This document shows, one piece after another, positions 11,366-24,262 of a stretch of 64,000 nucleotides of DNA; the stretch's first letter is position 1; the number at the start of each line of letters is the position of its first letter. This stretch comes from Stereocaulon alpinum (Eukaryota > Ascomycota > Lecanoromycetes > Lecanorales > Stereocaulaceae). Made by a program: the position numbers and the translations under genes. Below the pieces are notes generated by a model. It worked only from the letters and a program-made list of their open reading frames with translations. It was not told the DNA's origin and searched no databases. The stretch is from contig JAEUBA010000002.1 in the NCBI GenBank assembly GCA_018257865.1, positions 744,001-808,000 of the forward strand, given 5' to 3'.

Positions 11366-13252
11366 CTAAATCAGAGCCTGTCCTTTGAACATGCCCTCTT
11401 TGACTTCCCTGACCACATCCCTACGGTCATGCTTTCCAACGAGAACGATTCCCCTTCCACGCCTGCCCATCCTGCCTGTGCGTCCAAGCCGATGGATGAA
11501 GTCGATAGTGGAATGCGGCACATCGTACAGAATAACGTGTCTCACAGCCAAAGTGTCAATACCCCTCGAGCCAAGGTCCGTAGTCACGAGGACCTTTGTG
11601 TTGGGAAGATGGCGCCGTGGTGGAGGAGCGCTAGTAGATGGAGTTGAGGTCCTGCTGCCCAAAGGCATATAGTTCGGCCCGCTCGGCATTTCAGCTATCT
11701 CCTTAGAGACTATTTCAACACTCTCCTTCTCCCTCGTAGTGAAAGCGCTCAATGTCTCAGCGTGGCGCTGCTCAGGTGTATCTCTGCTCAGAGCAACAGC
11801 TTCAATGCCTTTCGAGATCAGATACTCGGCAACTTCCTGGGTCTTTTCGCGCTCATTGACGAAGACAAGGATTCGCTTGACATCCGCAGTGTCGCCAGCG
11901 TATTCGGCTGCCGCTTTGCCAATAGACCATATGGTGTCTGCACAGGCGAGATTCTTGTTGCCATGGTAGGGGTCCTTTTCTACGTCAACAACTCCGAGTT
12001 GTACTCGTCGAGGAATGGCATGGAGCTTGGGGGTTACGAGACGTCTCATGTCTGGGAAACGCTTGCGGAGGTAGGAGTCTAGGCTTCGGGGAATTGTTGC
12101 TGAGCAGAGTATGAGTTGCTTCAGGGAGGGAGTGGTTTTGTCGATGACTGTGGAGGTTGAGGGCGCGAAGGAGCGGTCGAGAAGGGAATCGGCTTCATCG
12201 ATTATGAGATGCGAGACGCGGCTCAGAATGTTGGGATCCGATTCGGAGATGCTGGCGAGGAGATGGGGGGTGGATATTAGGACATCGATGCCTGTGGGTG
12301 CGAAGAGGCGGTTGCGGATTACTTTGCCGGAGTAGGCGGATGATATGAGGGCGGAGCGGAACTTGACTGTGTGGGATAGGAGTTTTGTGAGATTGCCGAC
12401 TTGGGTTACTAGTTCGGATGTTGGAAGAAGGATGATGGCTCGAGGCCGGCCAGTCGTGGAGTGAGGTGCGTTGGATAACGGGGGTGGAGCGACGTAGTTG
12501 GCGTTTTTCCTGAATTCCATTTCTTGCGCCTTTTTCTTTGCTTCTTCTTCTATGTCCATGGCCTCTGCACGTTTGACAGCATCCAGTACTGGTAGCATAT
12601 AGGCAAGCGTCTTTCCTGAACCTGTCTCTGCTGCAAGTAGAAACTGCTCCATCTCCTTCTTTTGGGACGATGATGATCGTCTACGAGCTGCTCTTGTCTC
12701 ATTCCCCAGTAAGACAGGTATCGCAAGGCGTTGAATAGGTGTAGGGACTACATCTACCATACCAGCCAATGCCTGGCTAAACACCGACTCTTTGATTACC
12801 GGTAGCAGGGGGAAGTCTTCAAAACTGTCCGTCCCGCTGATCTTCTCCTTGATCGAGGTTCGCTGACCATAAGACACTGGAGTGAGAGCATTATGCATCT
12901 TCAACGCATGGTATGTCTCTCGTTCTTTCTGCGGGCGTTCTCTTCCTCTGAAAGTCCTGCTCGTCTGTGCTCGAGAGCGGGCGCGGGGTTCCCGGCGCAG
13001 GTCCGCATATTTTTGGTTCATGCCGGCAAAAGGGCCATTGGTTCGCCTTCCGAGCGGGCGACCGCTTGGTGTGGTTCTTGTGGGTGGACGAGATACCTCC
13101 GGAGAAAGCGTCATCCTCGATGGACGGCGAGGGCGCTGTAATTGCGCCATTGATCGTGAAGGCTGCCATGTTTGGAATGAGAGACGTGATGGTGTACATA
13201 GCAAGAACCTATGTTGACAGAACAGGCATAACGATTGATTAGAGCGAGACAT
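11366..13252 (-). CDS. MRH4: Mitochondrial DEAD-box ATP-dependent RNA helicase MRH4
   Basis: Single-exon 628 aa DEAD-box helicase; in yeast MRH4 is needed for mitochondrial large-ribosomal-subunit assembly. The first about 40 residues are Arg/Ser/Gln-rich with few acidic residues, consistent with a mitochondrial presequence, and are followed by a basic Pro/Arg-rich linker. Motifs in order: PTPIQRLAIP (Q motif), AAETGSGKT (I), PTSELVTQVG (Ia), DEADSLLD (II), SATIPRS (III), ILVFVNEREK (IV), TDLGSRGIDT (V), HRLGRTGRMGRRG (VI). All catalytic motifs are intact. The gene is convergent with PUS1 (180 bases between stops) and divergent from BUD4. Assignment to MRH4 rather than another DEAD-box protein rests on the presequence and overall organisation. 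Confidence 0.87.
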   Translation of the reverse strand: MSRSNQSLCLFCQHRFLLCTPSRLSFQTWQPSRSMAQLQRPRRPSRMTLSPEVSRPPTRTTPSGRPLGRRTNGPFAGMNQKYADLRREPRARSRAQTSRTFRGRERPQKERETYHALKMHNALTPVSYGQRTSIKEKISGTDSFEDFPLLPVIKESVFSQALAGMVDVVPTPIQRLAIPVLLGNETRAARRRSSSSQKKEMEQFLLAAETGSGKTLAYMLPVLDAVKRAEAMDIEEEAKKKAQEMEFRKNANYVAPPPLSNAPHSTTGRPRAIILLPTSELVTQVGNLTKLLSHTVKFRSALISSAYSGKVIRNRLFAPTGIDVLISTPHLLASISESDPNILSRVSHLIIDEADSLLDRSFAPSTSTVIDKTTPSLKQLILCSATIPRSLDSYLRKRFPDMRRLVTPKLHAIPRRVQLGVVDVEKDPYHGNKNLACADTIWSIGKAAAEYAGDTADVKRILVFVNEREKTQEVAEYLISKGIEAVALSRDTPEQRHAETLSAFTTREKESVEIVSKEIAEMPSGPNYMPLGSRTSTPSTSAPPPRRHLPNTKVLVTTDLGSRGIDTLAVRHVILYDVPHSTIDFIHRLGRTGRMGRRGRGIVLVGKHDRRDVVREVKEGMFKGQALI

Positions 13253-13831
13253 CGAATGTATTGACCAGATTCAATCCCTCATTGATATTGCCTCCACGAA
13301 ACTTTTTCTGAAACTGGATCCCTGCACTTTTCGCGCGTAGGAGGTTCGTCGCCATGCCAACTAGTGCCCGTTGGTCGCGCTACCGAAAACCAACTTTACT
13401 TGAATCGCAACATGTACCATTGCTGCACAACATCCTACGAGCAAGGCTTTTGCGCATCTATTGTGTACCACTCATTTCTTGTTGCAGTGACTACATTAGT
13501 CGGATCGTCTATTTCGTCAAATCCATGTTAGGACAAGCATCATCAAGCAGGTGACGGGGCTCTATTCCGCTTTCCTAAACAAACACATTCCTCGCTTGGA
13601 GCTCGCTCAATTAGCCACGAGAACCTGGCGTCGAGTGGAAAGGCACTGGCACGACTTCTCTGGGTACTGGTAGCCCTGTATTAGCCGTCATGTCTCAATC
13701 TGTAGGTTACAGTACCTACGAATAGCCTGGGCTACAGCGCTGGCTACGGCGACAACAACGCTAAAATTTGCTTCAGATCCAACCTCTACGCATCTCGAAG
13801 AATGCGCCTATAACATCACCCTCCAAAGTTC
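13253..13831. promoter_or_regulatory. Divergent MRH4/BUD4 intergenic region
   Basis: 579 bases between divergent start codons. No gene or recognisable regulatory motif seen. Confidence 0.5.
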
Positions 13832-16800
13832 ATGTACGCTCCTCGGCAGGGCCACTTACCGAACTTGGACCCATGGAGAGGAGGCGGAACTCTCCCAGCT
13901 ATAATCAAGCCACCAAGGTAGAGCATGACACTGCTACGACGTAGCGATCGAATGACTGACATGAAGCAGAAGAGTATGTTCAATGAGGATTCCTCGCCAT
14001 TTGATTCTTCGCCCTTCAACTCCAACTCCCCTCGACGGTATTGGCAAAGTCGAGACCCAGGATCTCCCACCAGGTTCAATGCCGAGAACAGGGCTCCGTT
14101 GGGTGACCGCGATACTTCACCATCTCCGTCAAAGCGACCATCAGTGGAGAACTTGAAGCGCGCATCTCGTGTAAAGAACAGCAACATGTTCGCGCGCGAA
14201 CACAAGCAAGAATACGACCCCGCCTCGAGTCCTTTGATGGAGAGACCACTGGCTACAGGTAGACCTTTGAGTACTCAGATTCAGGGCAATGCATATAGCG
14301 GCAGAGGACTCGAAGGCTTTCGAAAGGAGACTGCTACAGGTGATAAAAAAACGCCGGTCAACAGCCCACTTAGGTCTCCTCTCAAGATGGACAACGTGCC
14401 TCAATTACCCAGCTCTCCAGGCAAAGGTCAGACCTCTCCAGGCAAATCATCTCTTTCCAAGAACAGCAGATATGCCCAAGCGCACCAAGCATTCGATCCC
14501 GAGAACGGTATCTGGTCTGACGAAGAAGATTCTTACGCTGAGCATCAGTTACCTCCAGGGAAGTCGTTACATCGCCATGCGAAGAGTGTCACATTTGACG
14601 CTGCGCCTCCACAAGTCAATGAGTACGAGATGACAACGCCAGACCCTTCATCAGTAGCGTCGGGTTCTCGAGAGGGCAGCTACGACTCTGCCGACAATGA
14701 TGAAGACGAGAGCTTTGACCGAGGTTCATTCCCTGATCGAGAGGACAGCTTTGATGCATCGCTTGAAGACACAGAAAAGACACCCGTGGTCTTGCCTGAG
14801 GACTGGCGTTTCATGAGCCCAGCAAACGCCAACGAGGACCTTGCAGCGCATGTAGAGAATCCATTCGATGGAGAGCGTAGTAGTCCAGCTCCCACAGTAG
14901 AGCCTTCGTTACCTGTTGACGCACGCTCTTCGCCCGCAAGAACTGATTCGGTTAATTCTAATGGCGAACGTCGACCATTGCCGCCGCTTCCTGCCCTGAG
15001 CAAGCCGATATTTCCACGAGCTCGATCTGATTCTGATAGTAGCCTGACTGCTACTGCCGAACGGGTCAACCATGCTCAACGTACATCTCCCACTCCTCCG
15101 CGCCCAGCCTCGATTTCAAAATCAGAAATACGGGGAATGGGCGGTTGTTCTATGCCAATTGAGGAACGTCTGCGCTTGATGATGCTCCAGGACGAAGAGA
15201 AGCCCCAGACGGCCGCTGACGAACAACACGAGCAACGTGAACGACGACTCCGACGTGGATCCCCAATGAGAACCCCAGAGCCACAACAGAACGGCGATGG
15301 CGTTCAAGTCCACGAAGAAGAGCTCGAGAATGACGGTGTCGCTGACCTCGGCGACTACAAGCTACCTCCTCGAATCTCACGTGAGTCCATCTTACGCAAG
15401 GTTAAGAGTCGTAACTTCAATGAGCCTGAAGATGACTTTTCTTCAATCGGGCTAAGTCCTGGCTCAGGCGAAGACGCATTCGCCAACCTAGATCCCGACG
15501 TTCCAGTGCCATCCGTAGAGACTGAGACGCTGGAAAAGGAGGTCATCATTAAGCAGGAGATTCTTGACGAGGACAGCGATCTTGACGTCTACTCCATCCC
15601 GGATCTTTACAACCAGCAACTTCAAGCTGAGTCTTTCATGAACGCTATTGAGAAGTTGGAAGCGTTCAAAGAGTCTAGAGATGTGATACGAGAGGACGAC
15701 GACGATGAGAGCCATTACTCTGTCGACTCAAAGGAAGATGGTCAATTAGTCAACCACTCGAGCAGTGCCGCTGGCGATGACGGACCGCCCACACCACGAG
15801 CTACAACACAACAATCATTGACGAAAGATGTGGAGCGCAAGAGCAGCCGTCGCATGTCCTTGCCCCAATTTGCTGCTCTTCTTGGAGAATCTGACTTCGG
15901 ATTCGGCATGGAATCATTTTTGACCCCATCGCCACCGGTTATCCAAGAACCAGAGAAGTCCATCCTGCCATCCGAGCAGTCTTCCAAGCCTGCCAGCCTT
16001 CAGCGGCCTACCGATCGTCCCGTGACACCCGAAGCGCAGCTTCAACTACCCAAATTCTATGGTCAATCGAAAGATCCAGAAAATGAGCCGCAGACACCAG
16101 ACTCTGTCATCCGTCATCCTGTCTCAGAGTCGCCCGTTCCGGAATCTCCAGAGGTGCCACATCCAGTTGCAACCATCAAAGCTCCTGGTGGCACGCTCAA
16201 GACACGGCCTTCTATCGCTCCATCCGACGTTCAGGCTATGGCTGAGGTACGGCGCCAAGTCAGCAATGGTAGCGATGTCCCAGTGGTGCCAAAGATACCA
16301 GAACGACACTTGAGCAGACCTTCCATTGTTGCGGAAGCAGATGAGCCTCTTCCCGACTCTGCAAGCGAGGCAGAATCATTGCACAGCTCCGAAGAGAAAG
16401 ATGCACCCAAGCAGTCCAAGCGTAAGAGCAGCTTGCTTCCCCTGGAAGTACCCGTAGAAGGCAGCGACGACGGCCTAGGACTTGGAATAGAGAGCGAGTT
16501 CGATCGCGTGATCGAAGCCCAAAAGGTGGCGTTCAACTTCTCTCCCCCCGAAGTGGCTGCCCAGGCCAGGTCCCCCGGTCATGCAGAATATATGACAGGA
16601 CAAGGATTTCTACCCTTTAGTCAAGGTCGTGCTAACAAAGCTTTCCGTACACAGAAAGGCTATCTTATGCGACAGAACACCAAAGTCATCATAGCGAGCA
16701 GTGCTTCACACGAATCCACAGACTCTACAACAGAAACCAAAGAAAATCAAGAGCCTAGTGCCCGAGGCACTCGATCTGCTGGCAATTCGCCTAGAAAGCC

Positions 16801-18512
16801 CAGCCAGTCGCAACCCTGGACTGCAGAGCCCTGGAATGGTAAGATTCGACGCAAGAGCATTCGGAGATCGGGAGGTATTCCCTCGAAAGCGCCCCCAAGC
16901 GGTCCTGCTCCTCCCATGCCGGGTCAACAAAGCAACGTAGCTAGCGGTCTGGATAGTGTCACTGAAGATGAAGCCATGCAAAGCATGGAGGAGATTGGAG
17001 AGGATGGTGAGAGGGGCAGATTGTTCGTCAAAGTAGTACGTGTTAAAGATTTGGATCTTCCATTGCCAAAAGGTGAGCGCTCATCACATTTTGGAGATCT
17101 CGCAGCAGCTGAATGTTATGTAGGGGAGCGGTCATACTTTGCTTTGACACTCGATAATGGCCTCCACTGCGTCACTACAGCGTGGCTTGAATTGGGCAAG
17201 ACTGCACCCATTGGACAGGAATTCGAACTTGTCGTACTCAATGACTTAGAATTTCAGCTTACCCTACAGACAAAGCTGGAGGAGCCCAAAGCGAAGCCCA
17301 TCGTCGAGTCTCCTACGAAGACTCCCAAACCAACCAAGCCTTCAACCTTCAGCAGAGTCTTCGCTTCTCCTCGCAAGCGCAAGGAACTTGAGATGAAGCA
17401 ACAAGAGGAGGCCCAAAACGCTGAACGACAGAGGCAACAAGCAGCCCAAGCTAGCCGAAGACCAGTCCAGCCGACCGCTTGGGACCTTCTCCACGGTCTT
17501 GTAGCGAAAGATGGTAGTTTCGCCCGCTCTTACGTGTGTCTTCAAGATCATGAGACTGCCGCGTATGGAAGACCATACACCGTGGACGTGCCTTGTTTTA
17601 ACGAATGGGCGACTGAAGAATCCAACGGCAACAGCGTCAAAAGTAAGCGTGGCGCTGTCAATGGTGGTGTTCAGCGCAAAGCACCATACAAGGTTGGTAA
17701 GCTGGAGCTGCAACTGTTGTTTGTCCCGAAGCCAAAGGACGCCAAGGATGATGATATGCCTAAGAGTATGAACGCATGCATTCGCGAGCTGAAAGAAGCT
17801 GAGAGCGCTACTCCAAAGAAGTGGGAGGGTCATCTAAGCCAACAAGGTGGCGATTGTCCAGTAGGTCTTTTCGCATCCGGTATATCGTAGCAAAACTGAC
17901 TACCTTCAGTATTGGCGTCGTCGGTTCTTTACTCTCAACGGGTCGAAGTTTACGGCTTACCATGAGGCCACTCGTCAGCCCAGGGCCACCATTAACCTCG
18001 CCAAAGCTAGTAAGCTGATCGATGACAAGTCCGCTCTCATGCGCAACGACGTCTCGCCCAAGAAAGGTGGGCGGAGGAAGTCTGCGTTTGCCGAAGAGGA
18101 AGAGGGCTACATGTTTGTTGAGGAAGGCTTCCGTGTTCGATTCGCCAACGGCGAGACCATTGACTTCTACGCTGACAGCGCTGCCGAGAAAGATGGATGG
18201 ATGAAGGTCCTTTCCGAGGTCGTGGGCAAGGACATGAGCAAGGCGAAGACTTGGACCGACGTTGTCCTTGCGAAACGACGTGCAGAAGCTGCTCGAGCAG
18301 AGAAGGCTCAACAGGGACAGATTAAAGCACCTCCGGTCTCTGCTAAACAAGCCCCGTTGAGATCAGCCCCACCCACACCAGCAAAACATTTCGCCCATTC
18401 GGCAGCACCACCTACACCCGAGAAGAGCCCCAGACGATCCGATGCTGGGCAGCGGCGTCCCGACGTTGGCAATAGGAGAGATGCAGCCAAGACGCGGTCG
18501 ATGATATTCTAG
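13832..18512 (+). CDS. BUD4: BUD4-type septation/bud-site protein with C-terminal PH domain
   Basis: Cortical anillin-related scaffold; in filamentous fungi BUD4 acts at septation sites with Rho4/septins. Exons 13832-13917, 13975-17860, 17910-18512; 1,524 aa. The short first exon encodes MYAPRQGHLPNLDPWRGGG, a start I recognise from related proteins. The middle about 1,000 residues are disordered, Ser/Pro/Asp-rich, with SPSKRPS- and RRKSIRRSG-like phospho-site candidates. An anillin-homology-like region (GRLFVKVVRVKDLDLPLPKG onwards) precedes a PH domain split by the second intron: KKWEGHLSQQGGDCP joined to YWRRRFFTLNGSKF, ending in GWMKVLSEVV. The 49-base last intron interrupts the PH domain. 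Frame closes exactly. The exon 1/2 junction could shift by a codon or so. Confidence 0.9.
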
Positions 18513-21500
18513 CTGGCACCAGCATTTCTTTGATTCAACATTCACATTAGAGTGTAACTGTACTGCATCTGTACGCCGTGCAGGCTCACGACATATGCGG
18601 TTATATGTGTTTACGGCAGGACTCGCAGTAATGATACTAAGCCAGCCTGCGAGCTGCTTTCCTGTCTCTTTTGTTTTCACGCATCAAAGTTGTCTTCGTT
18701 GGCTCGTGTGCTGTACATACGCAATGGTGTTTGGAGCCACGGTGTAGCAAAAACAGAGCGGTAGTCTTAGCAAACCCCTGTATCTAGAAAATAAAAACAG
18801 CAATCAAACAGATTCGTACCCTTGTGAATGGGCACAACTGAACGAAGTGATAGCTCGAATTCATTAAACACGTCTACCTGCACACTACCTTATTCATCCT
18901 CATCCCGATAAAACCACATTGTGCCCATATAGCCAACTGCCAACCTAACTCATCCCACACACTCCCTCTTTCCTCCCTACAAGATCCGCAAATTGCACTC
19001 GTGCATCTTCCGTCCGCTTCCTTCGGTTGAATCCTTCAGTGGAACTGATCCTTACGCTTGGCAATTGTCACTCTGATCTACGGATAGTGATGTTGACTGT
19101 GCAATTGGAAGACGATAATGGGGTTGAATGTGTTAGCTGGTTTGGTTGTATTCAGGTGAGGTGGGGGCGGGCGTGGTGGTTACCTAGTGGTAGGCCGTTC
19201 CGTTCCGTGGTCGAAGCTTCTTCGTCCACTTGTCTGAACTAAGCTAACGAAGGCCTAAAAGATCCAGCATAGCTCGTTAGGAAGAGCTAGAGACAGCCGT
19301 CGCCTGTTTTATAGGATTAGATCGGCCCGCTAGTTCCTATCGGGATTCGGCGGTCGTCGCTAGTCTGAAGAAGAAGGCTAAAGGCAGGACGTACGTTGCA
19401 GAGCGGATGGGATGTTGGATTTCCTTCATTTCGAGCTATGGCAGGATACACTGAGAGGTGTCTTGCTAGTGCATACACATCGAAATCAGCAATGCTTTGC
19501 AAGTGGCGTAACTCTGGGGGTAAGAATACTAGTGGTCTAGAGAACGAAGACTTTGCATTCTGCGTTGGCAGGAAGACAGTGTAGCTCCCATGATCGGCGA
19601 CTAAGGATCCGTGTTGGTGCAATTTTACATTGCGTACGAGTCAACATGGAATACACAAAGATGACCACGATTGCTACAACGGAGACGTGGCAGAAGCTGA
19701 TGCGGAGGCTGCATCATGCGGTAGATATGTTGGAGATACTTTAAGATAAGAAGTGTCTCAAGGTCAGAACGTTGGACATTCCAGATGGCGTGGGGACGTT
19801 GAGGGAGCTTGTTGAAATCTTCTCCAGGGCATGATTTGCCACCAATCGGAAGCACAGCTATCGCAATCGCAATTGGCAGTCACCGGTAGGATATGGCCGT
19901 GCTCAATATGAGCCTTGAGGATCCTTGGATTGAAGAGCGAAGATGATGAGCGTTGAATTAGGTCGACAGCCACGCAATCGCAGTTGGGTGGATCTTTGAG
20001 GCTGATCAACAAAGGCTTACAAAACCAATGACACATATGTCGAAGACTGCTAGCCACGGAGGGTTTGTTGTACTTTCTAATGCGTGAAAATGGCTGTGCA
20101 GATGTGTTTTGTCGTGGAAGAGATTGGAGAGGCACCACGACTCTCGTCAGCTGACTAGGGCGGTCTCACGGGCCCTTCTCCACGATCAAATCTGTAAAGT
20201 TACCGCTGTCTTATCTGATCATATGCTGATCAAGAATTGTCTTTGTTCTCGAGATTGCAGGCCTTCGAATGCGCGGATTTACGTTTCGCGAAGAGCGTGC
20301 ATAGCCAGCACGTATAATTACTAATACTGTAGTGGGTAACATTACATGGGAGTGACGCGGGATAGTCTATGCTACTCTCAAAGGCCCCGGATATCACACC
20401 ATGAGTTGTGCACGAATCGAGCTAGCGACAGGGATTACGAACCCTGGCTGCGAAAGAAGACATACCCATTAGAACTACCCATTACCCAGGTCTCAACACC
20501 ATAGGCTAACATTGGATCTAGTGCAGATTAGATCGCTTAGCAGATCGAGGCAAGGCAACAGGAGATAGAGTCTGCATCATGGGACGTGGTCTCGAACGCG
20601 ATAAGGTACCTTAAGCTTACGAGTACGTACGTACGTATCCCATTTTTCGGAGAATTTGCCGACCGGCGTCTTATAGCGCCCGGGCACCCGACGTTCATCC
20701 AACAGTCTAAAGAAAAAGTCCCCACACCTATTGTTATTGTCATCGACTCTTGGAAGACCTCATTCCAGCTTCAGGTTTCCGCGACTTTGTACACTACGTA
20801 TTGAAGATGTAAGAAAACCTCAGGCATACTGAGATTCCTATCATGGTTGTGGTCTGTTGGAGAACCGCAATGGAACTGAGGACTCGTTCAGCTCCGGTTG
20901 AGTGGCGTTATACGGCGCCCCCCTTGCAGGGACATTGCAGGCAGACCACCCCATTGGATGGCTTGAGCCATCACAACTAAGCGGCTACACTCAAGGGCTC
21001 ACAAGCAAAGGGTAAGTCTCAAGACCAACGAGTAAGCCAACAGAGCCTTGGACAAGACATGTGTTGGCGTGAGTCTGATGAACTCGTTTCTTCATATTTA
21101 TATTTGCAAGGCCAAATTTCGATATCGCTAATGACATGGCCGTAATGCGACCATCCGTGTTTGGCGCTACGCCGCTGAGCTCGCCGGAGATGCCTGGACG
21201 AGAAAATGTTGGAAGATCGTTGCAATGCACGTGGTTGGAAGCGTTCGAAAGAGGAGAGATCTAAAGGCGTCCCAATACGTATCCTCATCTCGGATGTCGA
21301 TCTATCTGTTGTGGGGCAGGCCCTCCCGAGTTGGCGCTAGTCATAAAATCGAGCGAGTAAGGGCGAGTCTATGCCTTTAGTAGTTTCGTGCTTATGCCGA
21401 CCTGTCTCCTGTGCGTGGTTTTCGTCGACAATGCTTTCTCATTCTGTGTCGTTCGTTTCAAATCTTTCCTGGTGCTGTTGCGCTTTCCTACAATCCCTTC

Positions 21501-21534
21501 GCATTGCCATATTCATTCCTTGCCTTGAGGCACA
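18513..21534. other. Gene-poor 3 kb interval
   Basis: No ORF here shows family resemblance or plausible coding structure. Stretches such as 19190-19400 and 20400-20640 are rich in CTAG/TAG-type words and look like decayed repeat sequence, but I could not identify an element. A short (ACGT)n tract lies at 20623-20637. Confidence 0.5.
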
Positions 21535-22602
21535 ATGAGTGCCTTCAACCCAATGTACCGGTACTTTATCGCGGCCGGGCTCGTCCTCGCAACATTGATA
21601 ATTCTGACCATGCCTGCGTCACGCAGCATGAGCATCACTGCACTCTCTAAACGACCAACCCAGAACTCCGGTCTCCTCCCCTTAAAAGAAGCAAAACACC
21701 ACTGCCAAAGACGCCGCTGGGAACCCTACCCCGACCGGGACAAGGAACGAAAGGTCTACGACCTCGTCATGATCAACACCGAACTCGACTGGCTCGAGGT
21801 CCGCCTCGGCGAGCTCGCCTCCGAAGTTGACTACTTCGTCGTATTAGAATCCAGCCTCGATTTCAAAGACCGACCCAAGCCCCTCTACGTGCAAGAGAAC
21901 TGGAAACGTTTCAGCAAATGGCACCACCAGATCATACACCACGTCCTCAACACCACTACCGACCCGTCGGCCAAAGGAGATGCATGGGGCCGAGAACATT
22001 TCACGCGCGATGCGATGCTGACGCAGGTCTTCCCCACTCTCGACGGCGAAAAGAAAGCCCAAATGAACGATGTGATCATTGTTTCCGATGTCGACGAGAT
22101 CCCCCGTCCGGAAGTCCTCAAATCGCTACGCAACTGCGTATTCCCCCAACGCCTCACCCTTCGCACCAGCTACTACCGCTACTCCTTCCAATGGCTCTTG
22201 CGCGAACCAGAATGGATTCATCCGCAAGCTACGTATTGGAAAGGTGCTGAGACTATTCCGCCTGAGGATCTACGTATGGGAAAGCAGGATGCAGAGGTCT
22301 TGCACGCGGGCTGGCATTGCAGCTCGTGCTTGTCGTCGTTCAAGGATATGGCGAAGAAGGTTGATTCGTTCTCGCACAACGAGCTTAATAAGCCAGAATT
22401 CAAGGATCCGAAAGAGGTACTAAGGAGAGTTAGGGAAGGGATCGATCCCTATGACAGGCCTGAGAAGTTTTATGACCGTATTGACAACAACCGCGACATT
22501 CCTCAATACCTACTCCAAAATCCAATACATTTCGCATACCTCCTCGACAGGGACCCACCGAGCGCGAATTTCAAGGACTACAATCCTAAGGAATTCATAT
22601 AG
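21535..22602 (+). CDS. Glycosyltransferase family 17 (MGAT3-like)
   Basis: Single-exon 355 aa type II membrane protein. Residues 10-27 form a signal anchor after a short cytoplasmic tail, so it should sit in the Golgi with a lumenal catalytic domain. The domain has the GT17 signature: KVYDLVMINTELDWLEVRL, then YFVVLESSLDF, then the DxD-type metal/nucleotide site DVIIVSDVDEIP (Asp185 and Asp187) and the later HAGWHCSSCL block. Known animal GT17 (MGAT3) adds bisecting GlcNAc to N-glycans; the acceptor of fungal members is not established, so no specific reaction is claimed. The gene stands alone after a long intergenic region. Confidence 0.85.
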   Translation: MSAFNPMYRYFIAAGLVLATLIILTMPASRSMSITALSKRPTQNSGLLPLKEAKHHCQRRRWEPYPDRDKERKVYDLVMINTELDWLEVRLGELASEVDYFVVLESSLDFKDRPKPLYVQENWKRFSKWHHQIIHHVLNTTTDPSAKGDAWGREHFTRDAMLTQVFPTLDGEKKAQMNDVIIVSDVDEIPRPEVLKSLRNCVFPQRLTLRTSYYRYSFQWLLREPEWIHPQATYWKGAETIPPEDLRMGKQDAEVLHAGWHCSSCLSSFKDMAKKVDSFSHNELNKPEFKDPKEVLRRVREGIDPYDRPEKFYDRIDNNRDIPQYLLQNPIHFAYLLDRDPPSANFKDYNPKEFI

Positions 22603-23100
22603 GGCTGCCGAGCATATTGAATTGTCGCATTCTCCTTGGGAGTCTTATCCATACCACGCATCGCCTCGTTATACTTTTGCCATGCTCTGCCATGCAATCT
22701 TGTTCGCCTCCGGGCGACTGATAGGATTCAGGAAGTGCAAACCTTATTCGCTAGTGTCTTATCGCAAGGCTGGGTAAAAGATCCGGGAGACTTGGCCTGG
22801 GAAGGATGAAAGCTAGATTTCGGGCTATAAATTTCCACTATATCGACGAAGCTCTGCTTTGATGTTGCTCTTCAACTACAAGAGCATTGGTACTTCAGCG
22901 CAGGTGTTGGTGGCCCCTTCATTAATAGTATATATTCGACCCCTTGCTGGTTATACCATAGGTATTTGAGGCGTCTAGACTTTGGCTTGGCTTTGGGGGG
23001 CCTATAATTTAGTTTGATGTCCATTGATGACTCTATGTAACTTTCAACAAGTCAATTGAAAGAGACGCTCATTGACGACCCCAATGCTCTCATTTCTCTA
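22603..23100. other. Intergenic, convergent 3' flanks
   Basis: Gap between the GT17 gene and twinfilin, which converge. Nothing recognisable beyond likely 3' untranslated sequence. Confidence 0.5.
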
Positions 23101-24262
23101 TCACCGCTTCCCCGGCCTCTTCGGTCTCGAAAAGCCTTGCTTCGTCTCCAATTTCGGTCTAAATTCCTCTTCCAACGTCGCCAATGTGATTTCCGAAGGA
23201 CTCGATACTTCAATCTACACCACATCATTAGTCTCTACCTTTACACATGTCTTCTCCTCCTCCGTTCCCATTTGAAACTTTGGGTCGAAAAACAAACGGA
23301 GAGAGGAGGCAACTCACCCTCTTAGCAACCTCGATCCCAAACTCCTTCTCCGCACAAGCAATAAATCCCTGCTTCGTCGACGCATACACCATTCGCTCTT
23401 TTATCTTTGATCCTGAGGGACAAGTGTAGATGAATACAATTGGCGATTCTTCGGAGCCGGATAGAGTGTGCGTGTACTTGTAGAAGGTGTAGCGGGGTTC
23501 TGTGTCTGAGATTGCGGCGGAGAGGGATGAGGCGTCAGGGATGGTGGAGAGGGAGGCGAGTTGGAGGGTTTCGGCTGAGACGTTGATACCCTTTCAATAG
23601 AATCATCAGCATTATCCCACTACACTGCTAGAGTATATAATGACATTGTTTGTACGTACCAGTTGAAGCAAGTTATCCTCCCCAGGATTCAACGCTTCTA
23701 GAGCTTCTCGTGCCTCGGGACTTAGGTTGATGGCTAGCTGTCCACCTGTCTCTAGTTTCCTCCCTGCCGTTCCTCCTCTTGCTTCTGCTTCCGCCTCTTT
23801 GACTCCTTGCAGCGTCTGCTCCTCTTCCGTCAATGGCGCCTGCGATTGCCCAGACGCCTCATGCTTCTGCCATCCCTCCTTCCCCAGCTCTTTCAAATCC
23901 GTAACAGATAGACTCTCGCGAAACCTCTCAGTCCCTAGCTCTCGTACCAGTGACAGTCGTGTAGATGCAAATAACATCTTCTGCCGCACTGGCGCAGAGT
24001 CGGGGATGTAGGTGACAGCGACAAATCCATCTGGGGCATTTTGGTAGCGCCGGAGTATTATGTAGTTGGCTTGAGTGGTAGAGAGGTGCGGTTTGAGGGA
24101 GGGTAGATCGGAGAAGAAATCTGTGGAGGATGATGATATGGTTTGCGTGGGTACGAGTGTCTCATCAGATATGGTTGCTATGATGCCGCGCTGGGTTGGG
24201 GAGGACACTAGATCATTGAAGGCGGAGTGGAGCTCTTTGGAGACTGTAATGCCGGACTGCAT
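23101..24262 (-). CDS. TWF1: Twinfilin, two ADF-H domains
   Basis: Actin-monomer-binding protein that sequesters G-actin and caps filament ends in the cortical cytoskeleton. Exons on the minus strand: 23660-24262, 23318-23590, 23101-23214, all phase 0; 329 aa, close to the usual twinfilin length of about 330-350. The first ADF-H domain (residues about 1-135) includes YIILRRYQNAPDGFVAVTYI and KMLFASTRLSLVREL. The second begins GINVSAETLQLASLS and includes YTFYKYTHTLSG and ERMVYASTKQGFI. The C-terminal tail (ETKQGFSRPKRPGKR) is basic, as in twinfilins that bind capping protein and lipids. Introns are 69 and 103 bases. Confidence 0.92.

Noticed and set aside
19317..19622. 101-codon minus-strand open frame in the gene-poor interval
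   Set aside because: No family resemblance, and the surrounding sequence looks repeat-like; insufficient support for a gene.
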